Shown piece by piece: positions 1 to 10,893 of a DNA stretch of 64,000 bases; within the stretch, counting starts at the first letter, position 1; each line of letters begins with the position of its first letter. Source of the DNA: Acanthornis magna (taxonomy: Eukaryota; Chordata; Aves; Passeriformes; Acanthizidae); assembly GCA_036785705.1 (NCBI GenBank), contig JAWUZG010001057.1, positions 124,001 through 188,000 of the forward strand, given 5' to 3'. Position numbers and translations under genes: made by a program. Below the pieces are notes generated by a model. The model saw only the letters and a program-made list of their open reading frames with translations. It was not told the origin of the DNA and ran no database searches.

Positions 1-670
1 CGGACCCTTCCAGGAATGCCCGGGAGGAAACGCAGCTGGAGCAGCCGGGCAGCGCCCCGGAGCCTCCCCTCATCCGGCCGAGGACGGGGGAGCGCGGCCC
101 CGCTCCTCCTCAGGGAACCGCTCCATTGTCACAGCACAGCCGCGCCGAGGGGCACCAAGGGGGACACGACACCGCACACGCCGCCGCCTTCCAGCCGTAC
201 CTCGCGGCGGGGAGCCCCCGAGGGCTCCGCTCCGGCTCCTCATCGCTCCTTATCGATCCTTATCAGCGCCCACCGATCCCCATCGCTGCCCAGGGACGCC
301 GCCCGCGCCAGCGCCGGGGGGAAAATGGCGGCGGGCACGGGGGCGGGGCACGGCACGAGAGCGACCACGCCTTCATTACCATAAACCGCGCCCGAATGCG
401 TGTAGGCCACGCCCCCGAGCCCGTCACACCACGCGCCTACTCCGCCAGGCCCCGCCCCCTCCGCAGATAGGCCCCGCCCATGCAGAACAAGCCCCGCCCC
501 TGCCGCCATGAGGGGCTCCGGGCTGGCGGTCGCGGGTGGCCGTGGGCCCTGCTCCGCTGCCTCCCCGCACTCTCGGAAAGGCCTTTTCTGCCTTTGCTCC
601 GTTTTCTTTCGCCCTGCCTCACCCCTGGCTCTGCGGTGTCGCAGAAGGGACGGGAGAAAGATGCGGGAGC
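1..670. promoter_or_regulatory. CpG island, probable promoter
   Basis: The stretch is rich in G, C and CpG, unlike the AT-rich DNA after 1740. It holds a YY1-type element AAAATGGCGGC at 322-332, a GC box on the plus strand at 339-349, and CCCCGCCC boxes near 450-458, 472-479 and 492-500. This is typical of a housekeeping promoter. On the minus strand CCGCGAG|GTACGG ends at 201 and is a good splice-donor match, so a non-coding first exon at about 201-330 reading leftward out of the window is plausible. A plus-strand gene is also possible. No protein is recognisable. Confidence 0.55.
446..500 (-). promoter_or_regulatory. Three regularly spaced GC boxes
   Basis: CCCCGCCC occurs at about 450-458, 472-479 and 492-500, spaced about 21 bases (two helical turns). 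Read on the minus strand these are Sp1/KLF-type GGGGCGGGG boxes. They lie inside the CpG island beside the YY1-type site at 322-332. Confidence 0.5.
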
Positions 671-694
671 GGTGGCTCATCTCCTGCCTCGCTT

Positions 695-860
695 AGAGAA
701 TCAGAGAACCACAGCACATTTGGGGTGGAGGGACATTAAAACCATCCAGTGCCACCCCTGCCATGGCAGGGACACCTCCCACTGTCCCAGGCTGCTCCAA
801 GCCCCAATGTCCAGCCTGGCCTTGGACACTGCCAGGGATCCAGGGGCAGCCACAGCTTCT
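695..860 (-). mobile_element. CR1 LINE, group A, 3' part (split copy)
   Basis: The copy begins with the reverse of a CR1 3' end (AATCAGAGAACCACAG, then GGTGGAGGGACATTAAA) and runs into the group A body. It stops at CACAGCTTCT, where another CR1 is inserted, and resumes at 1509. Confidence 0.85.
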
Positions 861-1508
861 GCAGTGCCTCGGGAGGGGAAGGGCCCTGTGGGTCCTGGTC
901 CATGGCCAGTTGGGTCAGCAGTGCCCTGGAGCCAGGAGGGACATCCCTGTCCTGGGGGCACCAGACCCAGCGTCACTGGCCAGGGACGGAGGGGATTGTC
1001 CCACTCTGCTCTGGGCTGGGGCAGCCTCACCTCCAGTCCTGGGGCAGTTCTGGGTGTCTCAATACAGGAAAGAGCCACAAGTGTCCAAAGGAGGGACACG
1101 AGGCTGGGGAAGGGCCTGGAGGGGCCACACGAGGTCACTTGGTCAGTTCAGCCTGGAGGAGCTGAGGGCAGAGCTCCCCGGGGGCTGCAGCTCCTCCCGA
1201 GGGACAGCGCAGGGACAGCTCCGAGCTCTGCTCTGGGACAGGGACAGAGCCAGGGATGGCTGGAGCTGGGCCAGGGCAGCTCAGGCTGCAGATCAGGGAA
1301 AGGTTCTTCCCCCAGAGGGTGCTGGGCACTGCCCAGGCTCCCCAGGGAATGGGCACGGCCCCGAGGCTGCCAGAGCTCCAGGAGCGTTTGGACAGCGCTG
1401 CCAGGGATGCCCAGGCTGGCATTGCTGGGGGTCTGGGCAGGGCAGGGTGGGACTGGATGGTCCTGTGGGTCCCTTCCACTCAGGATATTCCATAATTCTG
1501 TGATTCTC
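861..1508 (+). mobile_element. CR1 LINE, group B, nested in another CR1
   Basis: This is one of the two longest group B copies. The body is nearly identical to the copies at 60718-61062 and 61422-62015 and ends CATAATTCTGTGATTCTC, the CR1 3' signature. It is inserted in the minus-strand group A copy: A sequence ends at CAGCTTCT (860) and resumes after TTCTCTGGG (about 1509). It includes 3'-UTR sequence upstream of what most copies keep, but no reverse-transcriptase ORF. Confidence 0.85.
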
Positions 1509-1686
1509 TGGGCACCTGGGCCAGGGCCTGCCCACCCTCCCAGGGAACAATTCCTCATTCCCAAGATCCCATCCAGCCCTGCCCTCTGCCACTGGCAACC
1601 ATTCCCTGGCTCCTGTCCCTGCAGCCCTTGTCCCCAGTCCCTCTGCAGCTCTCCTGGAGCCTCTTTAGCAGTCCCACCCCCCAGGC
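1509..1686 (-). mobile_element. CR1 LINE, group A, 5' part (split copy)
   Basis: Sequence from CCTGGGCCAGGGCCTGCC onward continues the interrupted copy at 695-860. It follows the same consensus as 8586-8868 and 56031-56475. Confidence 0.85.
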
Positions 1687-1737
1687 CACTCCATGATTCC
1701 ATGATTCCGTGATTCCGTGATTCCATGATTCCATGAG
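1687..1737 (+). repeat. 8-bp repeat (ATTCCATG/ATTCCGTG)n
   Basis: About six tandem copies of ATTCCATG or ATTCCGTG. This is the type of octamer tail found at CR1 3' ends. Its parent body is not clear. Confidence 0.8.
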
Positions 1738-3194
1738 TGTGTCCCTACACAAATCCCTGTGTTGTGCTGTCCCCAGTGAGTCGCTCACTCTGTGGGGGAT
1801 GTTCCCTGTGGAACCTTCTGTGATGAAGAGCAGCTCGTGCCATGGGAACCATGCCTTGAAGAGCTGCCTGGGGAAGGGGGTGGAGGTGTTTGAGGAAGCT
1901 GAAATGCTGCGTTTCCTGTTGCTGCAGCCTCTGCCCTCTGTTTCTCAATTGCTCTGGCTGCAAAACAGAGTTACAGAAAACAGCCTGGAGAGTTCACTGT
2001 GATTCCCCTGGTACAGGGAATCAAACTGGATTTAAAATCAAGGAATCATTTAATTGCTGGGTTGGGAGGGACCTTAAAGCTCATCTCCTCCCACCAGCCC
2101 AGGCTGCTCAATTTGCTCTGTTCTGGGCAATGGCAGAAGCATTTCCTTCTGTGGTTTAGCACTTTATGTCTGAATTTGGAGCAGGAGTCCGATTTCTGCT
2201 GAGAACATCGTCTTGCACCCCCTGAAACATCCTGTTTTCTTCTATTCGTGTACCACTGTGGTCTTTTTGGTTGTGTTATTGTCACTGAGGATTTCAGCTT
2301 GCAGAGGAATTGCCACAGTAGTTGGTAAAACTGGCCTTTTGCAAAGAAATTAAGAATTAATAAATATGTATTTTGTTTTCATTTGTTCTCTGTGGGCTCT
2401 TCTGAAATTTCAGTGCATTTAAAACAAAAGAGAGACTGCTCCTTCCTTCTCTTTAAAAAAAATGTGTACAGTCCTATAACTTTTTTTGTGTGTGTTCATG
2501 TTTTGCATTGTCATATCAGAAACAAATAAAAAATTCACTAGATTTTGAAGAAAGATTTCTTTATGTTTTTCCAATAAAAATAATAGACTGTGTCTTTTTT
2601 TGGCCTGAAGGTGATGCTGTTTCTCTAGGAAAAATTACTGGAAAAGCCACTGGGAAGTCTGGTAGGAAATACTTGTGTTAAAATTCAATATACACCTGTT
2701 CATGCTCTCTGTATTGGCAAGTTTTCATCAGCCCTTTGGAAGACTCAGTTCTGCCTGAGCAGAACTCAAATCAGTTTATGAAACCTTCCAGTATGTCATG
2801 GATCAGCACACTCAGAAGCCAGTAGTTAATTTTTTAATTATTATTCTTCTTCATGCACATCCTCCATGTGTGTTCTGGTGCTGGGCCTGTGCTCTGCTGT
2901 GCTCTCAGCTTTGTGGTGGCAGAGCTGTGGTTTCTGTCCCCACAAAAGCTGCTTTTGCTTGTTTGCTTTGAGAGATTTCCCCGCACAGGGCCAGGGCCAG
3001 AACAGCTTGTGGGTGTTTCTTCAGTAATGGACTCACTCCTGTCACTTTTTGCCACCTCTGGGGTTTGTCTCAAATTCTGACACCTAGGCAAATTTCTGGT
3101 CCCTTCGGTGGCTTAGAAACCCGGTGAGACACTTCTTTTTGCTGAGAACCTTTTTGTTTCTGGACAGGTTGTTTAAAATGCCATTCCAGGCTCA
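1738..3194. other. Unique AT-rich non-coding DNA
   Basis: No convincing gene is seen. The sequence is AT-rich with T and A runs, looks intronic or intergenic, and contains only the weak CR1 fragment at 2037-2115. The ORFs here are short and without recognisable domains. Confidence 0.5.
2037..2115 (-). mobile_element. Diverged CR1 3'-end fragment
   Basis: AAGGAATCATTTAATTGC then GGTTGGGAGGGACCTTAAAG and CCAGGCTGCTCAA match the CR1 3' end in reverse, with many differences. It is older than the group A-C copies. Confidence 0.5.
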
Positions 3195-3413
3195 GATTCC
3201 TCCCTGGGAGGGTGGGCAGGCCCTGGCCCAGGGTGGCCAGAGAAGCTGTGGCTGCCCCTGGATCCCTGGCAGTGTCCAAGGCCAGGCTGGACATTGGGGT
3301 TGGAGCAGCCTGGGACAGTGGGAGGTGTCCCTGCCATGGCAGGGGTGGAATTAAATGATCATTGAGGTCCCTCCCAACCCAAACCATTCCACATTTCTAT
3401 GATTCTGTGACTC
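3195..3413 (+). mobile_element. CR1 LINE, group A, 5'-truncated
   Basis: The copy runs from TCCCTGGGAGGGTGGGCAGG to CCCAACCCAAACCATTCC and ends TTTCTATGATTCTGTGA. It matches the group A copies closely, with a short change just before the tail. Confidence 0.9.
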
Positions 3414-5835
3414 CTTAAGCCAAATTCTGTGTGAATTTGTGGCACCTCAGTGAAGCCAATGAACCTCACAAGGTCTGCAGCTGGGGGGGGGGGGGCAGAA
3501 TCTTTGGTGATTTATATTCATTAAACCAGCACTGTGCTAAAAGATCATCAAATGCTTTCTGGGGCTGCTGAAAGCTCAGAATTGGTTTGGTTTTTCTCAG
3601 ATTACTCAGTTTTAGAGTAACTTTAATCATGGAGTGGCCCCTGGTAGAGCTGCAGAACTGCACAGTCCTGCAGCACATGACAGCACGTCATTCCCAGGGT
3701 GGCACCAGTGCTCTCCCAGTGTTCTCTGGCAAATATAAACACGGGAACATGCAATCTGTGTTACTCTGTGCAGATCCTGCATCAGCTGGGATTTCACAGC
3801 CTGAGGGCTTTAAATCCCCAAGGGTTAATCAATATTGATGGCAATTGTTTGTAGTCCACACACCAGCTGAAATAATTTTTTTTGTCTCTTCACTAAGGTG
3901 TAACACAGAAATAGCAAAATGGTAAAGAGGTGGTGTTGGAGCAGTTGGATTTATTTTGTTCCATAGGAGTCCTTAGGGAGGAGGATGCTGGGAAGTCCCA
4001 GCCATGATTTGGGGGATATGTGAAGATTGGATCTCAGGGCGTTTATTTCTGTTTTCCCTTTTGCAAACTTCAGCTTCTGGAAAGCTGTAGGGTTTTCCAA
4101 TGCTGGGAAGTTTTTTCTCAGGATTCTCTGTGTCTAACATGGAATGCACATGGCCCAGCCCGTGGATGCTGAATAAAAGTGATGGAATTTCAGTGATCCT
4201 GTGGCCCTGCAAGCACTTAAATCCTTTTACATCCTTGGTCTCAATGAAATAAATGAGATTATTAAATGAATGTCAATAAAGAGGCTTGAAATGGTAAAAA
4301 ACGAGTAGAGAAAGGTACAGAAAGGGTGAAGAACTTGGGACAGGGCAGAAGTGAAGATGTGCTGTGGTGGACCTGAGAGGATCTTCACGGATGTGGGCAC
4401 TTTCCTTCCTGAGAGTGTAACAGTGAAACCTTGAGCCTTCCTGTTTGAAGTTTGCCCTCCCTCGATGCTTTCCTAGATGTAAATAATCACTTTATAACAC
4501 ACCAGAGCCTTTTTTTCCCGAGGAAATAGTTTTTAATATTATAATAATGTCATTGTAATGTCATTTGCAGCTCAGCTGGCAGCAACCAGCTGCTGACCAT
4601 GTCTCTCCATGGGATGGGAATTTTTAACTTGCCAGGGAGTTTCTGTTGGCTCTGCAATGGGAATCCCAGGAAAGAACAGGTGGAAGTGTGGAGGCAGTGT
4701 GGGAGGAGTGCCCCTGGAGCATCCCACGGGTGGGACGAGTGTGGTTCGTGTTTGTCCCTCTGGCAAACCCAGTGCAGCCTCAGCTTGCTGAGCACCCAAA
4801 CCCTGAGCAGTGGGGTTTCATTTCTGGGATGTGTCTGACCATGTTCACGCTCCTGGAAAACTTTCCTGAAGGGCAGGGCTGAAGGGGAGGGCTGAGATGG
4901 GGGGATTTCCTCTCCAGCCCTCCTTTCCCTGGAGATTCCTGCAATGGACTCCGAGGTTTGGATATTTTTTCCTGCAGCTCATGAATCCTTTATTTCACAA
5001 AAACTTGAGGTCTTTGCCACCCTTTTAAGCCCTGTAGCTTCCCATGCTTGTGGAGAGCAGCAAAACTCCCACCATAGCAGGACTGGGTGGTTTCCCTTCC
5101 CCTTGGGTGGATTTTTTTGCTGGAGTGAGGATGGGAGGGAGTATTTTGCCCAAGGCAGAGCCCACACTGCTCTGGCCATGGCACTCAGTAGCTGCAGTAA
5201 AGTGGAGAGTGACCTAGGAATTGAAACTTCCCCCTTTTTTAGGAAAACAGGACAAATGCTTACCCCCTTGTGTGGAAAATCATTGTTTAGTCTGATTCCT
5301 ACTCTTTATTTTGAGGAAATACTGCAGAGTTTTGCCAGAAGATGGCAATTGGAAACACTTACTGTAAAACTTTGTTCCTTTAATTTTACACTTTGAAACA
5401 CCTCCTAATAAAAGGATTTATTGTACTGGGGATGTGTTGTTAATTATCATTAGACCTCTGCTTTTGATTAATGCTGCTAATTAGTTTCTGCACTTGACTT
5501 TTTCCGGTTAAGGAGTGGATGCCTCGGTGCTAAACATGTGGGCAGATTATCTAATTAGACGAAAGGAACACGGACTCTCTTTGTAGATAATTATTTGAAC
5601 TTTCAGGTGTTATTTGCACCAACTCAGCTGGTCTGGCTCTGGATGGTGGCACAGGGGATGCTGAGGCTCCAGGGAGCAGCAGGTGGGTGCGAGCCCTTTG
5701 CTGCTGATCATTTTCTCCATTTACACGTGTGAGAAGTTAAATAATCTGTGATTCTGTGATATCAGAAATGCTCCCATTCTGTCCTTCCCTCCTCTTCTGA
5801 AATAGGGGGTGGAGGGCACTGCTGATGCTTTGGTG
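3414..5835. other. Unique non-coding DNA
   Basis: No gene is supported. A 13-G run lies near 3482. The longest ORF (4944-5396, plus) has no recognisable domain or flanking splice logic. A TAAT-rich stretch at 5430-5600 is listed separately. Confidence 0.5.
5430..5600. promoter_or_regulatory. Candidate enhancer with homeodomain motifs
   Basis: The stretch carries clustered TAAT cores, including two CTAATTAG sites at 5477-5484 and 5551-5558, plus TTAATTATCATTAG near 5440. Repeats are absent. This texture is typical of conserved developmental enhancers, but conservation cannot be tested here. Confidence 0.3.
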
Positions 5836-6180
5836 AGTCCTGGGGGGCTCAGTGTGGAGCAGAGGAGGCTCAGGGGACCCTCATTGCTCTGCACAGCTCT
5901 GACAGGAGGGGACAGGGACAGGAGGAGAGGAAATGGCCTCAGATTGCTCCAGGGGAGGCTCAGGTTGGAGACTGGGAAAGAAAATGTCCCTGTCAGAGTG
6001 GTCAGGCACTGGAATGAGCTGCCCAGGGAGGTTTGCAGTCCCTGTCTGTGGGAGTGCTCAGGAGCAGTCTGGATGTGGCCCTTGGGGACAGCGTTTGGGT
6101 TGCCACTGAATGATCCTGGGGTGGCACTGGGTGATCCTGAAGGCTCTCCCAGCCTCAGTAATTCAGGGATTCTGGGATTT
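5836..6180 (+). mobile_element. CR1 LINE, group D
   Basis: The copy starts near GGGGCTCAGTGTGGAGCAG and ends with GGGTGATCCTGAAGG, CTCCCAGCCTCAG and ATTCAGGGATTCTGGGAT. It has many single-base differences from the related copy at 37080-37495, so it is an older insertion. Confidence 0.8.
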
Positions 6181-8242
6181 AGACCTTTATTAAGAAAACC
6201 CTTACTGTGATCTTTCTTTCCACAATCCACTGAGCTCGGGGGAGTGTCTGCGAAGGTGTTCCCAACTTCACGGAACTCCTGTGGAATTAATGTTGATTTA
6301 CATCCAGCATTTATTCAAAACCAACAATTTTTGTACCAGTTATAAAGCATTCACATCATGTTAAATGCCGTTTATTTAATTATGTGCTGTTGAAAGATTG
6401 TAGAAATGTATTTTCATAGCTGATTTTGGTGATGTAAATTTGAATGGCCAAAGCAACCATTCCTTCAGAGCACTTGGAATTCCTCGTGTGGAATCCACTC
6501 TAAAGTGCAAAGTGTTCCCGTGCTGCTGCTGCCTTGTAGTGGAATTTCATGATCCTGCATATAAAACCAGGAAACCCTCGTGGTCCTTGTTTGCACAAAC
6601 ATCTCCCTCTACACTTCTCAATAATGGAGGGAAATCCAGAGAGGATTAAAATAAATGAAGGAACAGAGCATTTTCAAAGGCTAAAGCTTTGCACGTCGTG
6701 GAGTTCTAAAAGCATAAAATGAACCATTTCTTAACTTTATTTTAGAGTAACTAATAGCATCTCTTTGCTTTGAAAATAAATTTTCCCCTAATCTCTATTT
6801 ACACTTGGTGTTGTGTCCTTGGACTTGGGAGACCTTGGGCCTGTCCTTTCTCCTATTTTCTCTCTATTTGCTCTCTAATTTCTCTCCAATTTCTCTCTCA
6901 TTTCTCTACTTCCCTGTGCCCCAATTTCTTCTCTGGAACATTAAAATAACATTTCTGCCTTTCAAAAATGTGTTTTCTCTTTTAGCTCTGTTTGATCCCA
7001 GTTCTGGTTGTAAATATTTTTGCTGCTGTTCCATCAGGCAAGGTCTGCCTTAAAATGTAAAAATTGGTCAAAATAAATGGAATAGAAGTTCTCAGAGTCT
7101 GTGGGGGAATTACTCTGGGTATGTAGTCAAGGCATTCTTTTTATAACCTATTTATTTTAATCCTCTCCACATCTATAAGTAGCTCAAATAAGTGTGGCTG
7201 CTCATGTTGCCAAACCAAAGAAATTTTATCTCATATTATTAATAATTTTTTGATCACTGAAACTGTCACAACACATTGTGAAAGTGTGGATTCAAAACAA
7301 CCCACAGCAGGTTTTTGGGAAATGGGTTGGGATGGTTTTGTTCTTGGAATATTTCATAGGATTCAAGAAAAAAAGCTCTTTTTTTCTTGGGAGAAAATAT
7401 TCATTTTATTAGTTGTATTTTGTTCTCATGGTTTCTTCTGTTATGAGATTGCATTTTGCTGGGGGAAAATGTAATTTAAAGAAGAAATAATTCTCATTGT
7501 ATTATTTCTTATTGTGCTGTAACTACTGGAAAAAAATTATGCCAAGAGTCTGAGTTTTCTTCAAAAGGTTCCCTGGCTTTAACCTGGAGGTCTGTTAAAA
7601 AGCAGTTACTCTTCAAAAACCACCTTTATTCGTTCCTTTATTCTGTTTTCCATGGATCAGTCTGATGGTCCTGTGTTAGCTTGGATTTGTCAGAGGGATT
7701 TGATGAAACTGATCTCAAACATTTAATGATAAATCCCATGTATTTGAGACTTACAGTGGGGCCTCCAGCAGTTGTGTTTTCCTAGAGCTTTCATTCCAAG
7801 ATTTTGGATGGATAAGTTTAGTTTGACAGTGATAGGGACAGTGTTCAGGGCAACCCATATGCTTTAAATCAATGAACCTTGATAAAGTAGATTTAATATT
7901 CAAATTTATCTTTTTTGAGAGTGTTTCTCCTTGATTTTCCTTTTCAGCACCTCTTTCCAGGGGGATATATCCCAACTGCTAGTGCAAACCTTGGCTAAAA
8001 GCCTTGAGTCCTCTCACAGTAATTCCTGGGGAGCCTTTGCTAAATTCTGCCTCCATTGTTCCTGTGGTGCAGCCCAGATTTCCAGTGTAAATATTCCTCA
8101 GATGAAGGGAGTAGATGGGAAATAAATGTGCTCATTTGGATTTTTTCAAGTGAAGTGGCACCTTACTGAGGCACTTACTGTGCATTTCATTTAGAAGTGA
8201 AATAATTTCCCTTCTCTGTGCCACAAAGAATTTGATTGAAAG
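6181..8242. other. Unique AT-rich non-coding DNA
   Basis: The stretch is strongly AT-rich with many stop codons in every frame. Pyrimidine-rich tracts (TTTCTCTC-like) lie near 6840-6910. No gene, RNA or mobile element is recognised. Confidence 0.5.
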
Positions 8243-8585
8243 AGAGCAGTGAGCAGTCCTCACCCATGAGCCAGGATTTGGGAACATCCATCTGTTACTG
8301 GACACTTCACTTATTTCTGCATCCTTCACTCATTTCTGGATCCTTCACCCGTTTTTGGACCCTTCACACATTTCTGGACCCTTCACCCTCTTCTGGCCAT
8401 GCTTTTCCTGCAGAACTGTTTCTGTCACTTCCACTCGAGGTGTTCAAATGTCCCCGGAAGCCTTTAAAAGGCTTGACCCCCTTTTTATCCCTCCTGAGCA
8501 GTGCATGGGAAAGAGAGAGTTCAGCAACAAGTTCTGGTTTTGTTCCCAAGTTCTAAAGTGTTGTGTTCACTCCCTTTGGCTCATA
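8243..8585 (-). repeat. CR1 3' flank shared with 40426-40727
   Basis: The reverse complement of 40426-40727 matches this stretch almost throughout, including TTTGGGAACATCCATCTG, CATGCTTTTCCTGCAGAAC and TGACCCCCTTTTTATCC. It lies directly 3' of the CR1 at 8586-8868, as the partner does of the CR1 at 40040-40425. It carries extra short tandem units at 8305-8395. Confidence 0.85.
8305..8395 (+). repeat. Short tandem repeat, about 22-bp unit
   Basis: About four to five degenerate units resembling CATTTCTGGACCCTTCAC. The partner segment at 40590-40680 has only one or two units, so the array expanded or contracted after the segments separated. Confidence 0.7.
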
Positions 8586-8868
8586 AAATCATGGAATGAC
8601 AGAATGGTTTGGGTTGGAGGGACCTCAAAGCTCATCCAGTGCCACCCCTGCCATGGCAGGGACACCTCCCACTGTCCCAGGCTGCTCCAAGCCCCAATGT
8701 CCAGCCTGGCCTTGGGCACTGCCAGGGATCCAGGGGCAGCCACAGCTTCTCTGGCCACCCTGTGCCAGGGCCTGCCCACCCTCCCAGGGAACAATTCCTC
8801 ATTCCCAAGATCCCATCCAGCCCTGCCCTCTGCCATGGGAACCATTCCCTGGCTCCTGTCCCTCCCTT
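8586..8868 (-). mobile_element. CR1 LINE, group A
   Basis: The copy begins AATCATGGAATGACAGAATG then GGTTTGGGTTGGAGGGACC and continues to CTCCTGTCCCTCCC, where it is 5'-truncated. The partner at 40040-40425 extends further 5'. Both share the same 3' flanking sequence. Confidence 0.9.
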
Positions 8869-9514
8869 CCCGCAGTCCTGGGAGCTTCGCTTTGCCACCA
8901 GACACGGCACTGCTGCTGGAGCTGCACGGCTTTGTCGCTGGCAGTGCATTGTCCTGGATTTTATGGCTGGGTTGTGTCTCCTGCCCACCTCTCCCGATCA
9001 GCAATTCTCCAGCTGCAGATAGACCTTCACCTTTGTCCTGAGAGCCAAAGGCAGCCCAGTGCCCCTCCATGGCTGACAATGACATAAAAAGTATATTCCG
9101 TGGAGCTGTTTGGGTTACCAGCCATGGAAATGGCAGCCCGTGGCCCCTCATTACCATCCACCGCGGCATTAAATGCAGATTTCCAAGGAGGGGTGAGCAG
9201 GAGTTGGAGCCCAAATCCGCAGGAACAATGCCGTGGGATTTGTGCAGCCTCTGAAGCTGTCCCCCTCAGTGGATGTGAGAGCATTAACTGCTCGTGGGTG
9301 AATGTGTTATTGACTCTGAGTAAACAGGGCCTTTGAAAGGCCCTACAAAGTGTTATTGGCCAATAATCCACGGTAAACAGACAAAGAACGACACTGTGAC
9401 AGTTGGGACAAAAGCGACAGAGAGGGGGACAGATAATGAATCATTAATGACCAGGAGCTCTGTGGAAGAGCTGCCTGAGGGAGGTGACGGGAGGGCTGGA
9501 GCTCCTGCATGGGC
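8869..9514. other. Unique non-coding DNA, regulatory-looking
   Basis: No gene is supported. Low repeat content, balanced composition and the palindrome/FOX cluster at 9320-9379 suggest a cis-regulatory element. Confidence 0.45.
9320..9379. promoter_or_regulatory. Two palindromes between two FOX motifs
   Basis: GTAAACA occurs at 9320-9326 and 9373-9379. Between them lie AGGGCCTTTGAAAGGCCCT (9326-9344, nine-base arms around one base) and TTATTGGCCAATAA (9353-9366, a perfect palindrome holding CCAAT in both directions). GTAAACA is the forkhead core and CCAAT the NF-Y core. Function is inferred only. Confidence 0.4.
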
Positions 9515-10893
9515 TGGGGACACCAGGCTGGCCCTGGGGACACTGAGGGATGGCTCCTTTCTCTGGGGACACTGAGGGATGGTTCCCTTCTCGGGGGACA
9601 CCAGGCTGGCCCTGGGGACACTGAGGGATGGTTCCCTTCTCTGATGACACTGAGGTGTGGCTCTCTTCTCTGGGGACATTGGGGGGTGGTTCCCTTCTCC
9701 GGGGACACCAGGCTGGCCCTGGGGACACCGAGGGATGGTTCCCTTCTCGGGGGACACCAGGCTGGCCCTGGGGACATTGAGGGATGGTTCCTTTCTCCAG
9801 GGACACCAGGCTGGCCCTGGGGACACTGAGGGATGGCTCCTTTCTCTGGGGACACCAGGCTGGCCCTGGGGACACTGAGGGATGGTTCCCTTCTCTGATG
9901 ACACTGAGGTGTGGCTCTCTTCTCTGGGGACACTGAGGGATGGTTCCCTTCTCTGATGACACTGAGGTGTGGCTCTCTTCTCTGGGGACACTGAGGGATG
10001 GCTCCCTTCTCCGGGGACACCAGGCTGGCCCTGGGGACACTGAGGGATGGTTCCCTTCTCTGGGGACACTGAGGGATGGTTCCCTTCTCCAGGGACACTG
10101 AGGGATGGTTCCCTTCTCTGATGACACTGAGGTGTGGCTCTCTTCTCTGGGGACACTGAGGGATGGTTTCCTTCTCTGGGGACACCAGGCTGGCCCTGGG
10201 GACACTGAGGGATGGCTCCTTTCTCTGGGGACATCGAGGGATGGTTCCCTTCTCCGGGGACACCAGGCTGGCCCTGGGGACACTGAGGGATGGCTCCCTT
10301 CTCTGGGGACACTGAGGGATGGTTCCCTTCTCCGGGGACACCAGGCTGACCCTGGGGACACTGAGGGATGGTTCCCTTCTCCGGGGACACTGAGGTGTGG
10401 CTCCCTTCTCTGGGGACACTGAGGGATGGTTCCCTTCTCTGATGACACTGAGGGATGGCTCCCTTCTCCGGGGACACCAGGCTGGCCCTGGGGACACCGA
10501 GGGATGGTTCCCTTCTCTGGGGACACTGAGGGATGGTTCCCTTCTCCGGGGACACCAGGCTGGCCCTGGGGACACTGAGGGATGGGTCCCTTCTCTGGTG
10601 ACACTGAGGTGTGGCTCTCTTCTCTGGGGACACCGAGGGATGGTTCCCTTCTCGGGGCACACCAGGCTGGCCCTGGGGACACTGAGGGATGGTTCCCTTC
10701 TCGGGGGACACCAGGCTGGCCCTGGGGACACTGAGGGATGGTTCCCTTCTCCGGGGACACCAGGCTGGCCCTGGGGACACCGAGGGATGGCTCCCTTCTC
10801 TGGTGACACTGAGGTGTGGCTCTCTTCTCTGGGGACACTGAGGGATGGTTCCTTTCTCCAGGGACACCAGGCTGGCCCTGGGGACACCGAGGG
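9515..10893. repeat. Minisatellite of 29-bp and 20-bp units
   Basis: Units of 29 bp (GGGGACACTGAGGGATGG plus TTCCCTTCTCT) and 20 bp (GGGGACACCAGGCTGGCCCT) alternate irregularly over about 1.38 kb. A second 29-bp form has GAGGTGTGGC and TGATGACAC variants. Both lengths leave remainder 2 on division by 3, so each unit shifts the frame. With no stops in the unit, all three minus-strand frames stay open for 507-549 codons with the same peptide blocks. These ORFs are not called as genes. Confidence 0.95.

Noticed and set aside
480..1712. 410-codon plus-strand ORF
   Set aside because: Most of it crosses two CR1 copies in opposite directions; the same peptides recur at every group A and B copy.
4944..5396. 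150-codon plus-strand ORF
   Set aside because: No domain, no promoter or splice context, and composition like the flanking non-coding DNA.
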